Shown here: positions 38,603-49,504 of the stretch, piece after piece | Layout: each line of letters opens with the position of its first letter | Numbering within the stretch: position 1 is the stretch's first letter | From: Bubalus kerabau | Taxonomy: Eukaryota > Chordata > Mammalia > Artiodactyla > Bovidae | Length of the DNA: 64,000 bases | Reading direction: 5' to 3' | Assembly: GCF_029407905.1 (NCBI RefSeq) | Contig: NC_073642.1 | Location: 1,426,001-1,490,000 of the forward strand | Position numbers and translations under genes: made by a program | Notes under the pieces: generated by a model | Told to the model about the DNA's origin: nothing | The model's input: only the letters and a program-made list of their open reading frames with translations | The model's database searches: none

Positions 38603-41060
38603 CCTTACTGTCCCTGGAGGAGCAGGCTGCCAGAGTGTGTGAAAACTGACTGGTGCCATACTGGTCTTAGCTCCGCCATTGCTTGTTCCTCCGAACTGGG
38701 ACTCAGGCCTACTTGGAGAAGGGTTTAGGTGCAGATTTCTACAAACTGCCAAGGGCTACTGCAATGAGAACTCTCTCAGAGGTAAGGGCGAGAATTGTAT
38801 GGATTCTCAAGCTGTTTTCTGAACGACAGCATTAAACCTGCACAGACAGAATCAGGCTCTCTGCCGCCATGTTGGGTACGCAGTTTCACACACAGAGGTG
38901 TCCTCATAGGAGCCAAGAACGTTCGTCAAAGACTAAGGTTCACTAGAGCTCTCTTAGAGAGCAAAGACTTGTTCATGTGGTTTTGCCTTCCCCTGTATGT
39001 GTGGGTCTCTGGGCACAACCCCAGCTCTGTGGAAACAACCCCTGAGCAAAGATCTCCAAGATCTGCTTTTCCCCCATGCTGGGAACCAGGGATCATAGGA
39101 GGCAGGAAAAGCAAGCCTCCTTCAGGCAAGAAGAGGCAGCCAACCGGCCTGTGTTTGGAAGCCTCTATTTGCAAAGAATGGGTTGCTTCTCCAGAAGGAG
39201 ACCTCCAGATCTGCTCAGAAGATAGATATTCCAGAGGCAGGGTCGAGGTTCCTGACTGCCCTTTGCCAGCCTTGCAAAGACATTCCTAGATTCTAGCGCT
39301 ATTTTCCATGAAGGAGCAGGCATCGGGAATATGTCAGAGTTGACGGGTGCCTTACTGGCCTCAGCTCAGCTATTGCCTTTCCTTTCAAACTAGGATCAGG
39401 GCCTACTTGGTGAAGGGTAAGGGTCTACTTCTTTCCAAACTGCCAAGAGACAGCAATGAGACCTCTGTCAAGGCGAGGGAAGCGTAAGCGGATGGATTCT
39501 CAAACAGGTGCTTTGCCACAAAGCATCAGCACCCCACAGAGAGAATCAGGCTCCCTGTGCCCCTATGTTCGGTGTGTAGCTTTACACACAGAGGTGTCTC
39601 TGTACGAGCCAAGAATGTTCCTAAGAGATGAGACACACTAACGTCTCCTACAGAGCATAGACCTGTCCATGTGGTTTTTCCTTCCCCTGTGAGATGGGTC
39701 CCCGAGGTCCACCCCAGCTCTGGGGATAGAGCCCCTGAGAAAAGATCTCCAGGAACCACTTTTTGCCCAGGCTGGGAAACGCAGTTCACAGGAGGCAAGG
39801 CAAGCGAGCCTCCTGCCGGGAAAAATAGGCCTTACTGTCCCTGGAGGAGCAGGCTGCCAGAGTGTGTGACACCTGACTGGTGCCTTACTGACCTCAGCTC
39901 CGCCATTGCATGGCCATCCAAACCAGGACCCAGGCCTACTTGGAGAAGGGTTTGGGTGCAGATTTGTAAAAACTGCCAAAGGCTACAGCAATGAGAAGTC
40001 TCTCAGAGGTAAGGGAGAGCATTCTATGGATTCTCAAGCTGTTGTTTGAACGACAGCTTCAAAGCTGCAAAGAGAGAATCAGGCCCTGTGTGCCCCCTTG
40101 TTGGGTACGCAGCTTCACACACAGGGGTGTCTCCATAGGAGTCAAGAACGTTCCTGACACAGTAAGTTTCACTTAGAGGTCTCCTGGAGAGCAAAGACTT
40201 GTCCATGTGGTTTTCCTTCCCCTGTTCGATTGGGTCTCTTGTCTCGGCCCCAGCTCCATGGAAACAACCCCTGAGAAAATATCTTCAAGATCCGCTTTTC
40301 CCAGAGGCTGGGAACAGGGCTTCATAGGATGCGAGAAAAGCAGGCCTCCTTCGGGCGCTAAGAGGCAGCCAACCGGCCTGTTTGGAAGCCTCTATTTGGA
40401 AAGAATGGGTTAGCTTCTCCTAAAGGAGACCTCCAGATCTGCTCAGAAGTCGGTAATTCCAGAGGCAGGGTGCTGGTTCCTGACTGCCCTTTGCCAGCCT
40501 TGCAAAGACATTCCCAGATTCTAGAGTTATTTTCCAGGAAGGTGAAGGCTACGGGAGTATGTCAGACTTGGCAGGCACCTTATTGGCCTCAGCTCAGCTA
40601 TTACCTTTCCATTCAAACTAGGACAAAGGCCTACTTTATGAAGGGTAAGGGTCTTCTTCTTTCCAAACTGCCAAGGGCTACAGCAATGGGACCTCTGTCA
40701 AGGCGAGGGAAGCCTAAGTGGATGGATTATCAAGCAGGTGCTTTGCCACAAAGCATCAGCACCCCACGGGGAGAATCAGGCTCCATTTGCCCCTATGTTG
40801 GGTGTGTAGCTTCACATACAGAGGTGTCTCTATAGGAGGCCAGAATGTTCCTGAGAGATGAGGTTCACTAGAGCTCTCCTACAGAGCATAGACCTGTCCA
40901 TGTGCTTTTGCCTTCCCCTGTGAGTTGGGTCCTCGTGGTCCTCCCCAGCTCCGGGGAAGGAGCCCCTGAGAAAAGATCTCCAGGGACATCTTTTCCCCCA
41001 GGCTGGGAAATGCAGCTCGCAGGAGGGAAGTCAAGTGAGCCTCCTGCAGGGAAAAAGAGG
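38603..41060. repeat. First copy of a recent 2,458-bp tandem duplication (two dimers)
   Basis: This stretch matches 41061-43518 at a constant offset of 2,458 bp, which is exactly two 1,229-bp L/S dimers. By eye I find only three substitutions: 39817/42275 c/a, 39960/42418 a/g, and 41019/43477 g/a. The crossover lies within or next to gcttactgtccctgga, where both copies meet different flanking units. Confidence 0.85.
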
Positions 41061-43518
41061 GCTTACTGTCCCTGGAGGAGCAGGCTGCCAGAGTGTGTGA
41101 AAACTGACTGGTGCCATACTGGTCTTAGCTCCGCCATTGCTTGTTCCTCCGAACTGGGACTCAGGCCTACTTGGAGAAGGGTTTAGGTGCAGATTTCTAC
41201 AAACTGCCAAGGGCTACTGCAATGAGAACTCTCTCAGAGGTAAGGGCGAGAATTGTATGGATTCTCAAGCTGTTTTCTGAACGACAGCATTAAACCTGCA
41301 CAGACAGAATCAGGCTCTCTGCCGCCATGTTGGGTACGCAGTTTCACACACAGAGGTGTCCTCATAGGAGCCAAGAACGTTCGTCAAAGACTAAGGTTCA
41401 CTAGAGCTCTCTTAGAGAGCAAAGACTTGTTCATGTGGTTTTGCCTTCCCCTGTATGTGTGGGTCTCTGGGCACAACCCCAGCTCTGTGGAAACAACCCC
41501 TGAGCAAAGATCTCCAAGATCTGCTTTTCCCCCATGCTGGGAACCAGGGATCATAGGAGGCAGGAAAAGCAAGCCTCCTTCAGGCAAGAAGAGGCAGCCA
41601 ACCGGCCTGTGTTTGGAAGCCTCTATTTGCAAAGAATGGGTTGCTTCTCCAGAAGGAGACCTCCAGATCTGCTCAGAAGATAGATATTCCAGAGGCAGGG
41701 TCGAGGTTCCTGACTGCCCTTTGCCAGCCTTGCAAAGACATTCCTAGATTCTAGCGCTATTTTCCATGAAGGAGCAGGCATCGGGAATATGTCAGAGTTG
41801 ACGGGTGCCTTACTGGCCTCAGCTCAGCTATTGCCTTTCCTTTCAAACTAGGATCAGGGCCTACTTGGTGAAGGGTAAGGGTCTACTTCTTTCCAAACTG
41901 CCAAGAGACAGCAATGAGACCTCTGTCAAGGCGAGGGAAGCGTAAGCGGATGGATTCTCAAACAGGTGCTTTGCCACAAAGCATCAGCACCCCACAGAGA
42001 GAATCAGGCTCCCTGTGCCCCTATGTTCGGTGTGTAGCTTTACACACAGAGGTGTCTCTGTACGAGCCAAGAATGTTCCTAAGAGATGAGACACACTAAC
42101 GTCTCCTACAGAGCATAGACCTGTCCATGTGGTTTTTCCTTCCCCTGTGAGATGGGTCCCCGAGGTCCACCCCAGCTCTGGGGATAGAGCCCCTGAGAAA
42201 AGATCTCCAGGAACCACTTTTTGCCCAGGCTGGGAAACGCAGTTCACAGGAGGCAAGGCAAGCGAGCCTCCTGCAGGGAAAAATAGGCCTTACTGTCCCT
42301 GGAGGAGCAGGCTGCCAGAGTGTGTGACACCTGACTGGTGCCTTACTGACCTCAGCTCCGCCATTGCATGGCCATCCAAACCAGGACCCAGGCCTACTTG
42401 GAGAAGGGTTTGGGTGCGGATTTGTAAAAACTGCCAAAGGCTACAGCAATGAGAAGTCTCTCAGAGGTAAGGGAGAGCATTCTATGGATTCTCAAGCTGT
42501 TGTTTGAACGACAGCTTCAAAGCTGCAAAGAGAGAATCAGGCCCTGTGTGCCCCCTTGTTGGGTACGCAGCTTCACACACAGGGGTGTCTCCATAGGAGT
42601 CAAGAACGTTCCTGACACAGTAAGTTTCACTTAGAGGTCTCCTGGAGAGCAAAGACTTGTCCATGTGGTTTTCCTTCCCCTGTTCGATTGGGTCTCTTGT
42701 CTCGGCCCCAGCTCCATGGAAACAACCCCTGAGAAAATATCTTCAAGATCCGCTTTTCCCAGAGGCTGGGAACAGGGCTTCATAGGATGCGAGAAAAGCA
42801 GGCCTCCTTCGGGCGCTAAGAGGCAGCCAACCGGCCTGTTTGGAAGCCTCTATTTGGAAAGAATGGGTTAGCTTCTCCTAAAGGAGACCTCCAGATCTGC
42901 TCAGAAGTCGGTAATTCCAGAGGCAGGGTGCTGGTTCCTGACTGCCCTTTGCCAGCCTTGCAAAGACATTCCCAGATTCTAGAGTTATTTTCCAGGAAGG
43001 TGAAGGCTACGGGAGTATGTCAGACTTGGCAGGCACCTTATTGGCCTCAGCTCAGCTATTACCTTTCCATTCAAACTAGGACAAAGGCCTACTTTATGAA
43101 GGGTAAGGGTCTTCTTCTTTCCAAACTGCCAAGGGCTACAGCAATGGGACCTCTGTCAAGGCGAGGGAAGCCTAAGTGGATGGATTATCAAGCAGGTGCT
43201 TTGCCACAAAGCATCAGCACCCCACGGGGAGAATCAGGCTCCATTTGCCCCTATGTTGGGTGTGTAGCTTCACATACAGAGGTGTCTCTATAGGAGGCCA
43301 GAATGTTCCTGAGAGATGAGGTTCACTAGAGCTCTCCTACAGAGCATAGACCTGTCCATGTGCTTTTGCCTTCCCCTGTGAGTTGGGTCCTCGTGGTCCT
43401 CCCCAGCTCCGGGGAAGGAGCCCCTGAGAAAAGATCTCCAGGGACATCTTTTCCCCCAGGCTGGGAAATGCAGCTCACAGGAGGGAAGTCAAGTGAGCCT
43501 CCTGCAGGGAAAAAGAGG
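41061..43518. repeat. Second copy of the 2,458-bp tandem duplication
   Basis: Second copy, immediately adjacent to and in the same orientation as the first. It ends near 43534, where the sequence changes to the tggacgatcaggc variant of the following unit. Confidence 0.85.
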
Positions 43519-44552
43519 GCTTACTGTCCCTGGACGATCAGGCTGCCAGAGTGTGTGAGACCTGACTGGTGCCTTACTGGCCTCAGCTCCGCCATTGCAT
43601 GTTCCTCCGAACTAGGACCCAGGACTACTTGGAGAAGGGTTTGGGTGCGGATTTCTAAAAACTGCCAAGGGCTACAGCAATGAGAACTCTGTCACGGGTA
43701 AGGAAGAGCATTGTATGGATTTTCAAGGTGTTTTTTGAACGACACCTTTAAAGCTACACAGAGAGAATCAGGCTCTCTATGCCCCCATGTTGGGTACGCA
43801 GCTTCGTACACAGGCGTGTCTCCATATGAATCAAGAATGTTCGTGACAGAGTGAAGTTCACTAGAGCTCTCCTAGAGAGCAAAGACTTGTCCATGTGGTT
43901 TTTCTTCCCCTGTGAGTTTGGGTCTCCAGGCTTAGCCCCAGCTCCGTGGAAACAACCCCTGAGAAAAGATCTTCAAGATCCGCTTTTCCCAGAGCCTGGG
44001 AAGCTGGGTTCATAGGAGGCAGGAAAAGCAAGCCTCCTTCGGGCACGAAGAGGCAGCCGACAGGCCTGTTTTTGGAAGTCTCAATATGGAAGGAATGAGT
44101 TAGATTCTCCTAAAGGAGACCTCCAGATCTGCTCAGAAATCGGTAATTCCAGAGGCAGGGTGCAGGCTCCTGACTGCCCTTTGCCAGCCTTGCAGAGACA
44201 TTCCTAGATTCCAGCGTTATTTTCCATGAAGGAGCAGGCTTCGGGAATATGTCAGACTTGACTGGCGCCTTATTGGCCTCAGCTCAGCTCTTGCCTTTCC
44301 TTTCAAACTAGGACAAGGGCCCACTTTATGAAAGGTAAGGGTCCTCTTCTTTCCAAACTGCCAAGGGTTACTGCAATGAGACCTCTGTCAAGGCGAGGGA
44401 AGCGTAAGCTGATGGATTCTCAAGCAGGTGCTTTGCCACAAAGCATCAGCACCCCACGGAAAGAATCTGGCTCCCTTTGCCCCTACGTTGCGTGTGTAGC
44501 TACACACACAGAGGTGTCTCGATAGGAGCCAAGAATGTTCCTGAGAGAGGAG

Positions 44553-44558
44553 GTTCAC
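44553..44558. other. Target-site duplication of the solo LTR, left copy
   Basis: gttcac, repeated perfectly at 45857-45862. Both copies derive from the gaggttcactagag string of an L unit. Confidence 0.92.
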
Positions 44559-45424
44559 TGTTGGGGGCCAGAGTGAGGCACTCCGCCCATGGCAAAGGTC
44601 ATGAGGAAGGAGGCTCGACATACGCAAAGGCGGGATCGAGCCTCAGGAGTCCCCCTGGAAATCCTCGAGCATCTACCCCCATAACCAGAGCCTGCCTACC
44701 TTACTACTTTGTGCTCTCACCTACACCTCTGACTTTACGGGGGGCTGTCCCCCACCACCTCTTTCGGAGAAGGAGTTAACCTAGAGCTCCAGTTGATAAA
44801 AACCCCTGGGTGTGACAAGAGTGTTTTAACCTACAAACTCCTCTGAAGGTTCTCTAGCCTGCCTGACAGGCTTGTCCGGCCACATGTGATTGCTCACAGC
44901 CTCTCAACCATGAGAGGCACGAGATGCTTTAAACCTTCTAAAAACAGGTTCCTTAGAAAAGTTAGAAAATTATTAGTATAAGTATAATGGGCTGATTAGA
45001 AATCATATTGGTGAAGGGTTTTTCATTTGTTGAGCTGATGTTTACTGCTAAGTCTCCACATCCCCTGCCCTTATACACATTAATGAATATATAGAAGAAA
45101 TAAGTATTAACCTTTGATATAAATCACGTTAGACCTTAGGCTAAGTAAATTCTTTCCTTAACTAAAACCCACTACACCCTCACCCTATAGGAATGTAACT
45201 TTATTTGGGTGGCGTCTGTTTTAAGAATAATCACCCCTGGAGAAATAAGTGTCCTGGTTGACTGACCGCTGTCACAAGGAGAGGGTCGTAAATTGTCAGC
45301 AGGCCCCCCGGCCAGAAGATGATGTAACACCCCTAAGACTTCTGTATACTTTTGTATGAAGTACCTGACTTTGATAAAAGTCAGGACTGCTGACCCCACG
45401 TGACTTTTGCATAACATCTCAGTG

Positions 45425-45431
45425 TATAAAA
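45425..45431 (+). promoter_or_regulatory. TATA-like box in the LTR
   Basis: tataaaa lies about 430 bp from the LTR 3' end, with the AATAAA shortly downstream. This places the U3/R boundary near 45440-45455. Activity in this solo copy is unknown. Confidence 0.5.
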
Positions 45432-45444
45432 GTAGACTATGGAA

Positions 45445-45450
45445 AATAAA
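45445..45450 (+). promoter_or_regulatory. AATAAA hexamer in the LTR R region
   Basis: AATAAA lies 14 bp after the TATA-like box. Such close spacing implies either that the real start is further upstream or that R is very short. The layout was not tested. Confidence 0.5.
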
Positions 45451-45856
45451 GAATTGGGATCAGTTTCTCGAAATACTGGTCTCCCTATGTCTCTCTCTCT
45501 CTCTCACTCTGGTTGAGTCTCCATCTGGAGCGCGGAACCCACCAAGCTTACTAATTTTGACTGGGCTTCTAAGATCCGACCGGGGAGGCCTCAGTGTCTC
45601 CTCTCCTTCGGGAGAACGGAAGGACGCCTGCGGCCTACGTAAGTGGTGCAAGCTTCTTGTCTTGAAGTTTTATTGGTCCCCCGCGTAAACCAAGCTACTC
45701 AGCCTCTTTTCTCCACTGAATTTTCCTACTGAGCTATCCTCATTTTATTACTCTTTATATCCTTAATTAACGTTTAATTAAGCAGTTGTTCCCTGACCCT
45801 CACCTACGCCGTCTCTGCTTCGAATACCCTGGATCAGCTGGGGCTGGACCCCGGCA

Positions 45857-45862
45857 GTTCAC
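45857..45862. other. Target-site duplication of the solo LTR, right copy
   Basis: gttcac, the partner of 44553-44558. The unit continues from here in register. Confidence 0.92.
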
Positions 45863-48800
45863 TAGAGATCTCCTACAGAGCATAGACCTGTCCATTTGGT
45901 TTTGCCTTCCCCTGTGAGTTGGGTCCCCAAGGTCCGCCCCAACTCTGGGGAAACAGCCCCTGAGAAAAGATCTCCAGGAACTGCTTTCCGCCCAGGCTGG
46001 GAAACGCTGTTCACAGGAAGTAAGGCAAGCGAGCCTCCTGAAGGGAAATAGAGGCCTTACTGTCCCTGGAGGAGCAGGCTGCCAGAGTGTGTGACACCTG
46101 ACTGGTGCCTTACTGGCCTCAGCTCCGCTATTGCATGTTCATCTGAACTTGAACCCAGGCCTATTTGGAGAAGTGTTTGTGTGCCGATTTCCAGAAACTG
46201 CAAAGGGCTACAGCAATGATAACTCTCTCAGTGGTAAGGGAGAGCATTGTGTGGATTCTCAATTTGTTGTTTGAACGACAGCGTCAAAGCTGCACAGAGA
46301 GAATCAGGTCTCTGTGTCTCTATGTTGGCTATGCAGCTTCCCACACAGAGATGTCCCCATTGGAGCCAAGAACATTCCCCATAGAGTGAGGTTCACTAGA
46401 GCACTCCTAGAGAGCAAAGACTTATCCATGCGGTTTTCCCTTCGCCTGTGCATGTGGGTCTCCGGGATCGGCCCCTGCTCCGTGGAAACAGCCTCTGAGA
46501 AAAGATCTCCAAGAACCTCTTATTCCCCAGGCTGGGAAGCGGAGTTCGCAGGAGGTGGGATAAGCAAGCTTCCTTCGGCAAGAAGAGACAGCCAACCGGC
46601 CTGTGTTTGGAAGCCTATATTTGCAAGGAATGGGTTAGTTTCTCCTGACCGAGACCGCCAGATGTGCTGAGAAGATAGAAATTCCAGAGGCAGGGTCGAG
46701 GTTCCTGACTGCCCTTTGCCAGCCTTGCAAAGACATTCCCAGATTCTAACGTTATTTTCCATGAAGGAGCAGGCATCGGGAATATGTCAGACTTGACTGG
46801 CGCCTTACTGGCCTCAGCTCAGCTACTGCCTTTCCATTCAAACAAGGACAAGGGCCTACTTGGTGAAGGGTAAGGGTCTGCTTCTTTCCAAACTGCCAAG
46901 GACTACAGCAATGAGACCTCTGTCAAGGTGAGGGAAGCCTATGCGGATGGATTCTTAGCAGGTGCTTTGCCACAAAGCATCAGCACCCACGGAGAGAATC
47001 AGACTCCCTTTGCCACTATGTTGGGTGTGTAGCTTCATGCACAGAGGTGTCTCTGTAGAAGCCAAGAATGTTCCTGAGAGATGAGGTTCACTAGAGCTCT
47101 CCTACAGAGCATAGACCTGTCCATGTGGTTTTGTCTTCCCCTGTGAGTTGGGCCCCCGAGGTCCGACCCAGCTCCAGGGAAACAGCCCCTGAGAAAAAAT
47201 CTCCAGGAACAGCTTTGCGCCCAGGCTGGGAAATGCAGTTCACAGGAGGCAAGGCAAGCGAGCCTCCTGCAGGGAAAAAGAGGCCTTACTGCTCCTGGAC
47301 GATCAGGCTGCAAGAGTGTGTGAGACCTCACTTGTGACTTACTGGCCTCAGCTCCACCGTTGCCTGTTGTTCCGAGCTAGGACCCAGGCCTACTTGGAGA
47401 AGGGTCAGGGTGCGGATTTCTACAAACTGTCAAGGACGACAGCAATGAGAATTCTCTTAGCAGTCAGGGAGAGCATTGTATGGATTCTCAAGCTGTTGTT
47501 TGAATGACAGCTTCAAAGCTACACAGAGAGAATCAGGCTCTCTGTTCCCCTATTTTGGCTGTGCAGCTTCACACACAGAATTTGACTCTGTTGGAGCCAG
47601 AAATATTCCTGAAAGACTTAGGCTCACCAAAGCTGTCCTCCAGAGCAAAGACATTGGATGTGGTTTTGCCTTCCCTTGTCAGTATGGGTCCCCTAGCTTG
47701 GCCCCAGCTCCGGGGATACAGCCTCTGAAAAAAATCTTCCAAGAAGCGATTTTCCTCCAGGCTGTTAAGCGGAATTCGCAGTTTGCAAGTTAAGGAAGCC
47801 TGCTTCGTGGAAGAGCAAGCAGCCAACTGGCCCTGTGTTAGGAAGCCTGTATTTGAAAGGAATGGGTTAGCTTCTACAGCGGGAGAACCTCAGATCTGCT
47901 CAGGGGACTGAAATACTAGAGTCAGGGTCGAGGTTCTCCCTTGTCCTTTGCGCACCTTGCAAAGACATTCCTAGCTTCTAGCGTTAGTGTCCCTGTAGTA
48001 GCAGGCTGCAGGAGCGTGTGATAAATGACTGCCGCGTTCCTGTCCTCAGCTCCGCTATTAACTTTCTATTCGAACTAGAACCCAGGCCTACTTTGAGAGG
48101 GGTTAGGGTCCAGTGTTTCCAAACTGCCAAGGGCTACGGCAATGCGAGCTCTGTCAGAGGTAAGAAAAGAGCAATTGGTTGGTTTCTTCAGCTGCTGCGT
48201 GGCTGCACAGCTTCCGCGCCGCATGGAGAGCATGAGGCTCCTTGTGGCCCTATTTTGGGTACGCAGCAACATGCACACAGAGTGTCTGTGTTCACTTATG
48301 TACAGGCTTATGTACACTAGAGCTCTCCTACAGAGCGAAGACCACTCAGTGGGCTCCAAGAGATACCTGTTGCGACTCGAGAAGAGAGTGGAGTCCTTTG
48401 CTTCCCCTCGAGATGAGGCCTGACTCCCCGGGTGAGTATGGAATGCAACCCCAAATCCCTGTCGCCTATGGAGAGGAACATTAAGTCCTGGATACAAGCC
48501 TAGATGAGGTCTAGTTTGCACTTCAGTGAATGGACCCCAATCCCCAGCTCTCCCTGGCAACTCAAATGGAAGATTAGACTTCCTGGGCCAACACAAGAGG
48601 AAGCCTGAATTCCCCGTCGTAACTCGAGAATCCCACCGCAACTCGAGAAAAACCACGTGCTTCCCTCGTCATCGCAAGATGAGGCCCTTTGTCCGCTACA
48701 GCATCTCAAGAGAAGTCCCACGTTCCATCCTGAAATGCGAAACGGTACTTGGCACCCTTGATGAGACCCCAAAAGTTCCGCGACATACCAGACTCACTCA

Positions 48801-49504
48801 AGGGGAACACCGAGGTTCCTGGCACCACTTCATCTGAGCCCCTTCTCCTCTCCAGTTTGCGACAGGAGGGTCGACTCCCCTTCTCTGTATGCAAGGGGTT
48901 CCCGACCTTCCGGGCGCACCTCAGGATGAGGCCGGTCTCATGAGGAAGTTCGAGACGTAGCCTCGTGGGTGGTGCCACATGCCAAAAGACCCCAATTTCA
49001 CGGTCCACTCTTGAAAAGAACCCGATGCCAGCACACCTCTTTGAAGGAAAACCTGTGGATGAAGGCACAAGACGAAGGGGCACTGACACCCACGTGCATC
49101 GTCCAGAAAAACCCGCAGGTCCCACAGACATTTCGACAAGTGGCCTGTCACCCTGTAAACAACTCGAAAGGCAAACGAAGGTCCACTTCCTCAACAGAAG
49201 ACTAGGTGTGACTCTCTTGTGCCTACTCTGCAGGGACCATGGGATCCGAGTCAGAAACGGAGAGGAAGCCTGAGGTTCCTGCGTCCACTCGAGATGAGGC
49301 CATCTTCCATTGCACCACACCCAGTGGAGTCCCGAGAGGCCCCTACCAACTCCACAGTATCCCTGAGTTCTCACAGGCACAATGAGAAGCTCCCTGAGGT
49401 CACAGGCACAAGTTGAGGGAACCCTGGGTTTTCTGCCGCGACTCGAGAAAGACCGCGAGAGTGCTTCAAAATGTCTTGAGTCGCAATTCACCTACCATGA
49501 CTCG

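Larger units (their letters stand above)
44559..45856 (+). mobile_element. Solo LTR of a class II endogenous retrovirus (BTLTR1-type)
   Basis: A 1,298-bp element begins tgttgggggccagagtgagg and ends ctggaccccggca, with the TG...CA termini of a retroviral LTR. It is flanked by a perfect 6-bp direct repeat, gttcac. Joining the flanks restores an ordinary L unit (gaggttcac followed by tagag), so it is a simple insertion. Inside are a TATA-like tataaaa at 45425, AATAAA at 45445 and a (CT)n run at about 45488-45506, in U3-R-U5 order on the plus strand. A 6-bp duplication fits ERVK-like class II elements, and the sequence looks like BTLTR1, common in cattle. There is no internal region, primer-binding site or second LTR, so it is solo, presumably after LTR-LTR recombination. 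Confidence 0.88.
33046..48343. repeat. Second tandem array: alternating long/short (L/S) units, 1,229-bp dimer
   Basis: This tandem family is unrelated to satellite I. Using the gtccatgtggttttgcc landmark, units start at L 34753, S 35451, L 35982, S 36676, S 37207, L 37740, S 38435, L 38968, S 39662, L 40198, S 40893, L 41426, S 42120, L 42656, S 43351, L 43886 (with LTR), S 45887, L 46421, S 47116 and L 47651. L units are 694-698 bp and S units 531-536 bp. S lacks about 155 bp that in L begin near a cctgtgtttggaagcctc string and run to the gattctagagttattttcc string. L and S are otherwise colinear, so they derive from one ancestral unit near 690 bp. I cannot give a repeat-library name. A 1.2-kb insert reported in bovine satellite 1.711b is one thing to compare. 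Confidence 0.85.

Noticed and set aside
44559..45856. Complete endogenous provirus
   Set aside because: Only one LTR is present, with target-site duplications directly at both ends and no gag, pol or env sequence.
34753..48343. Open frames of up to 164 codons repeated in the L/S array
   Set aside because: They repeat only because the units repeat. The frame is lost in most sister units and no protein family is recognisable.
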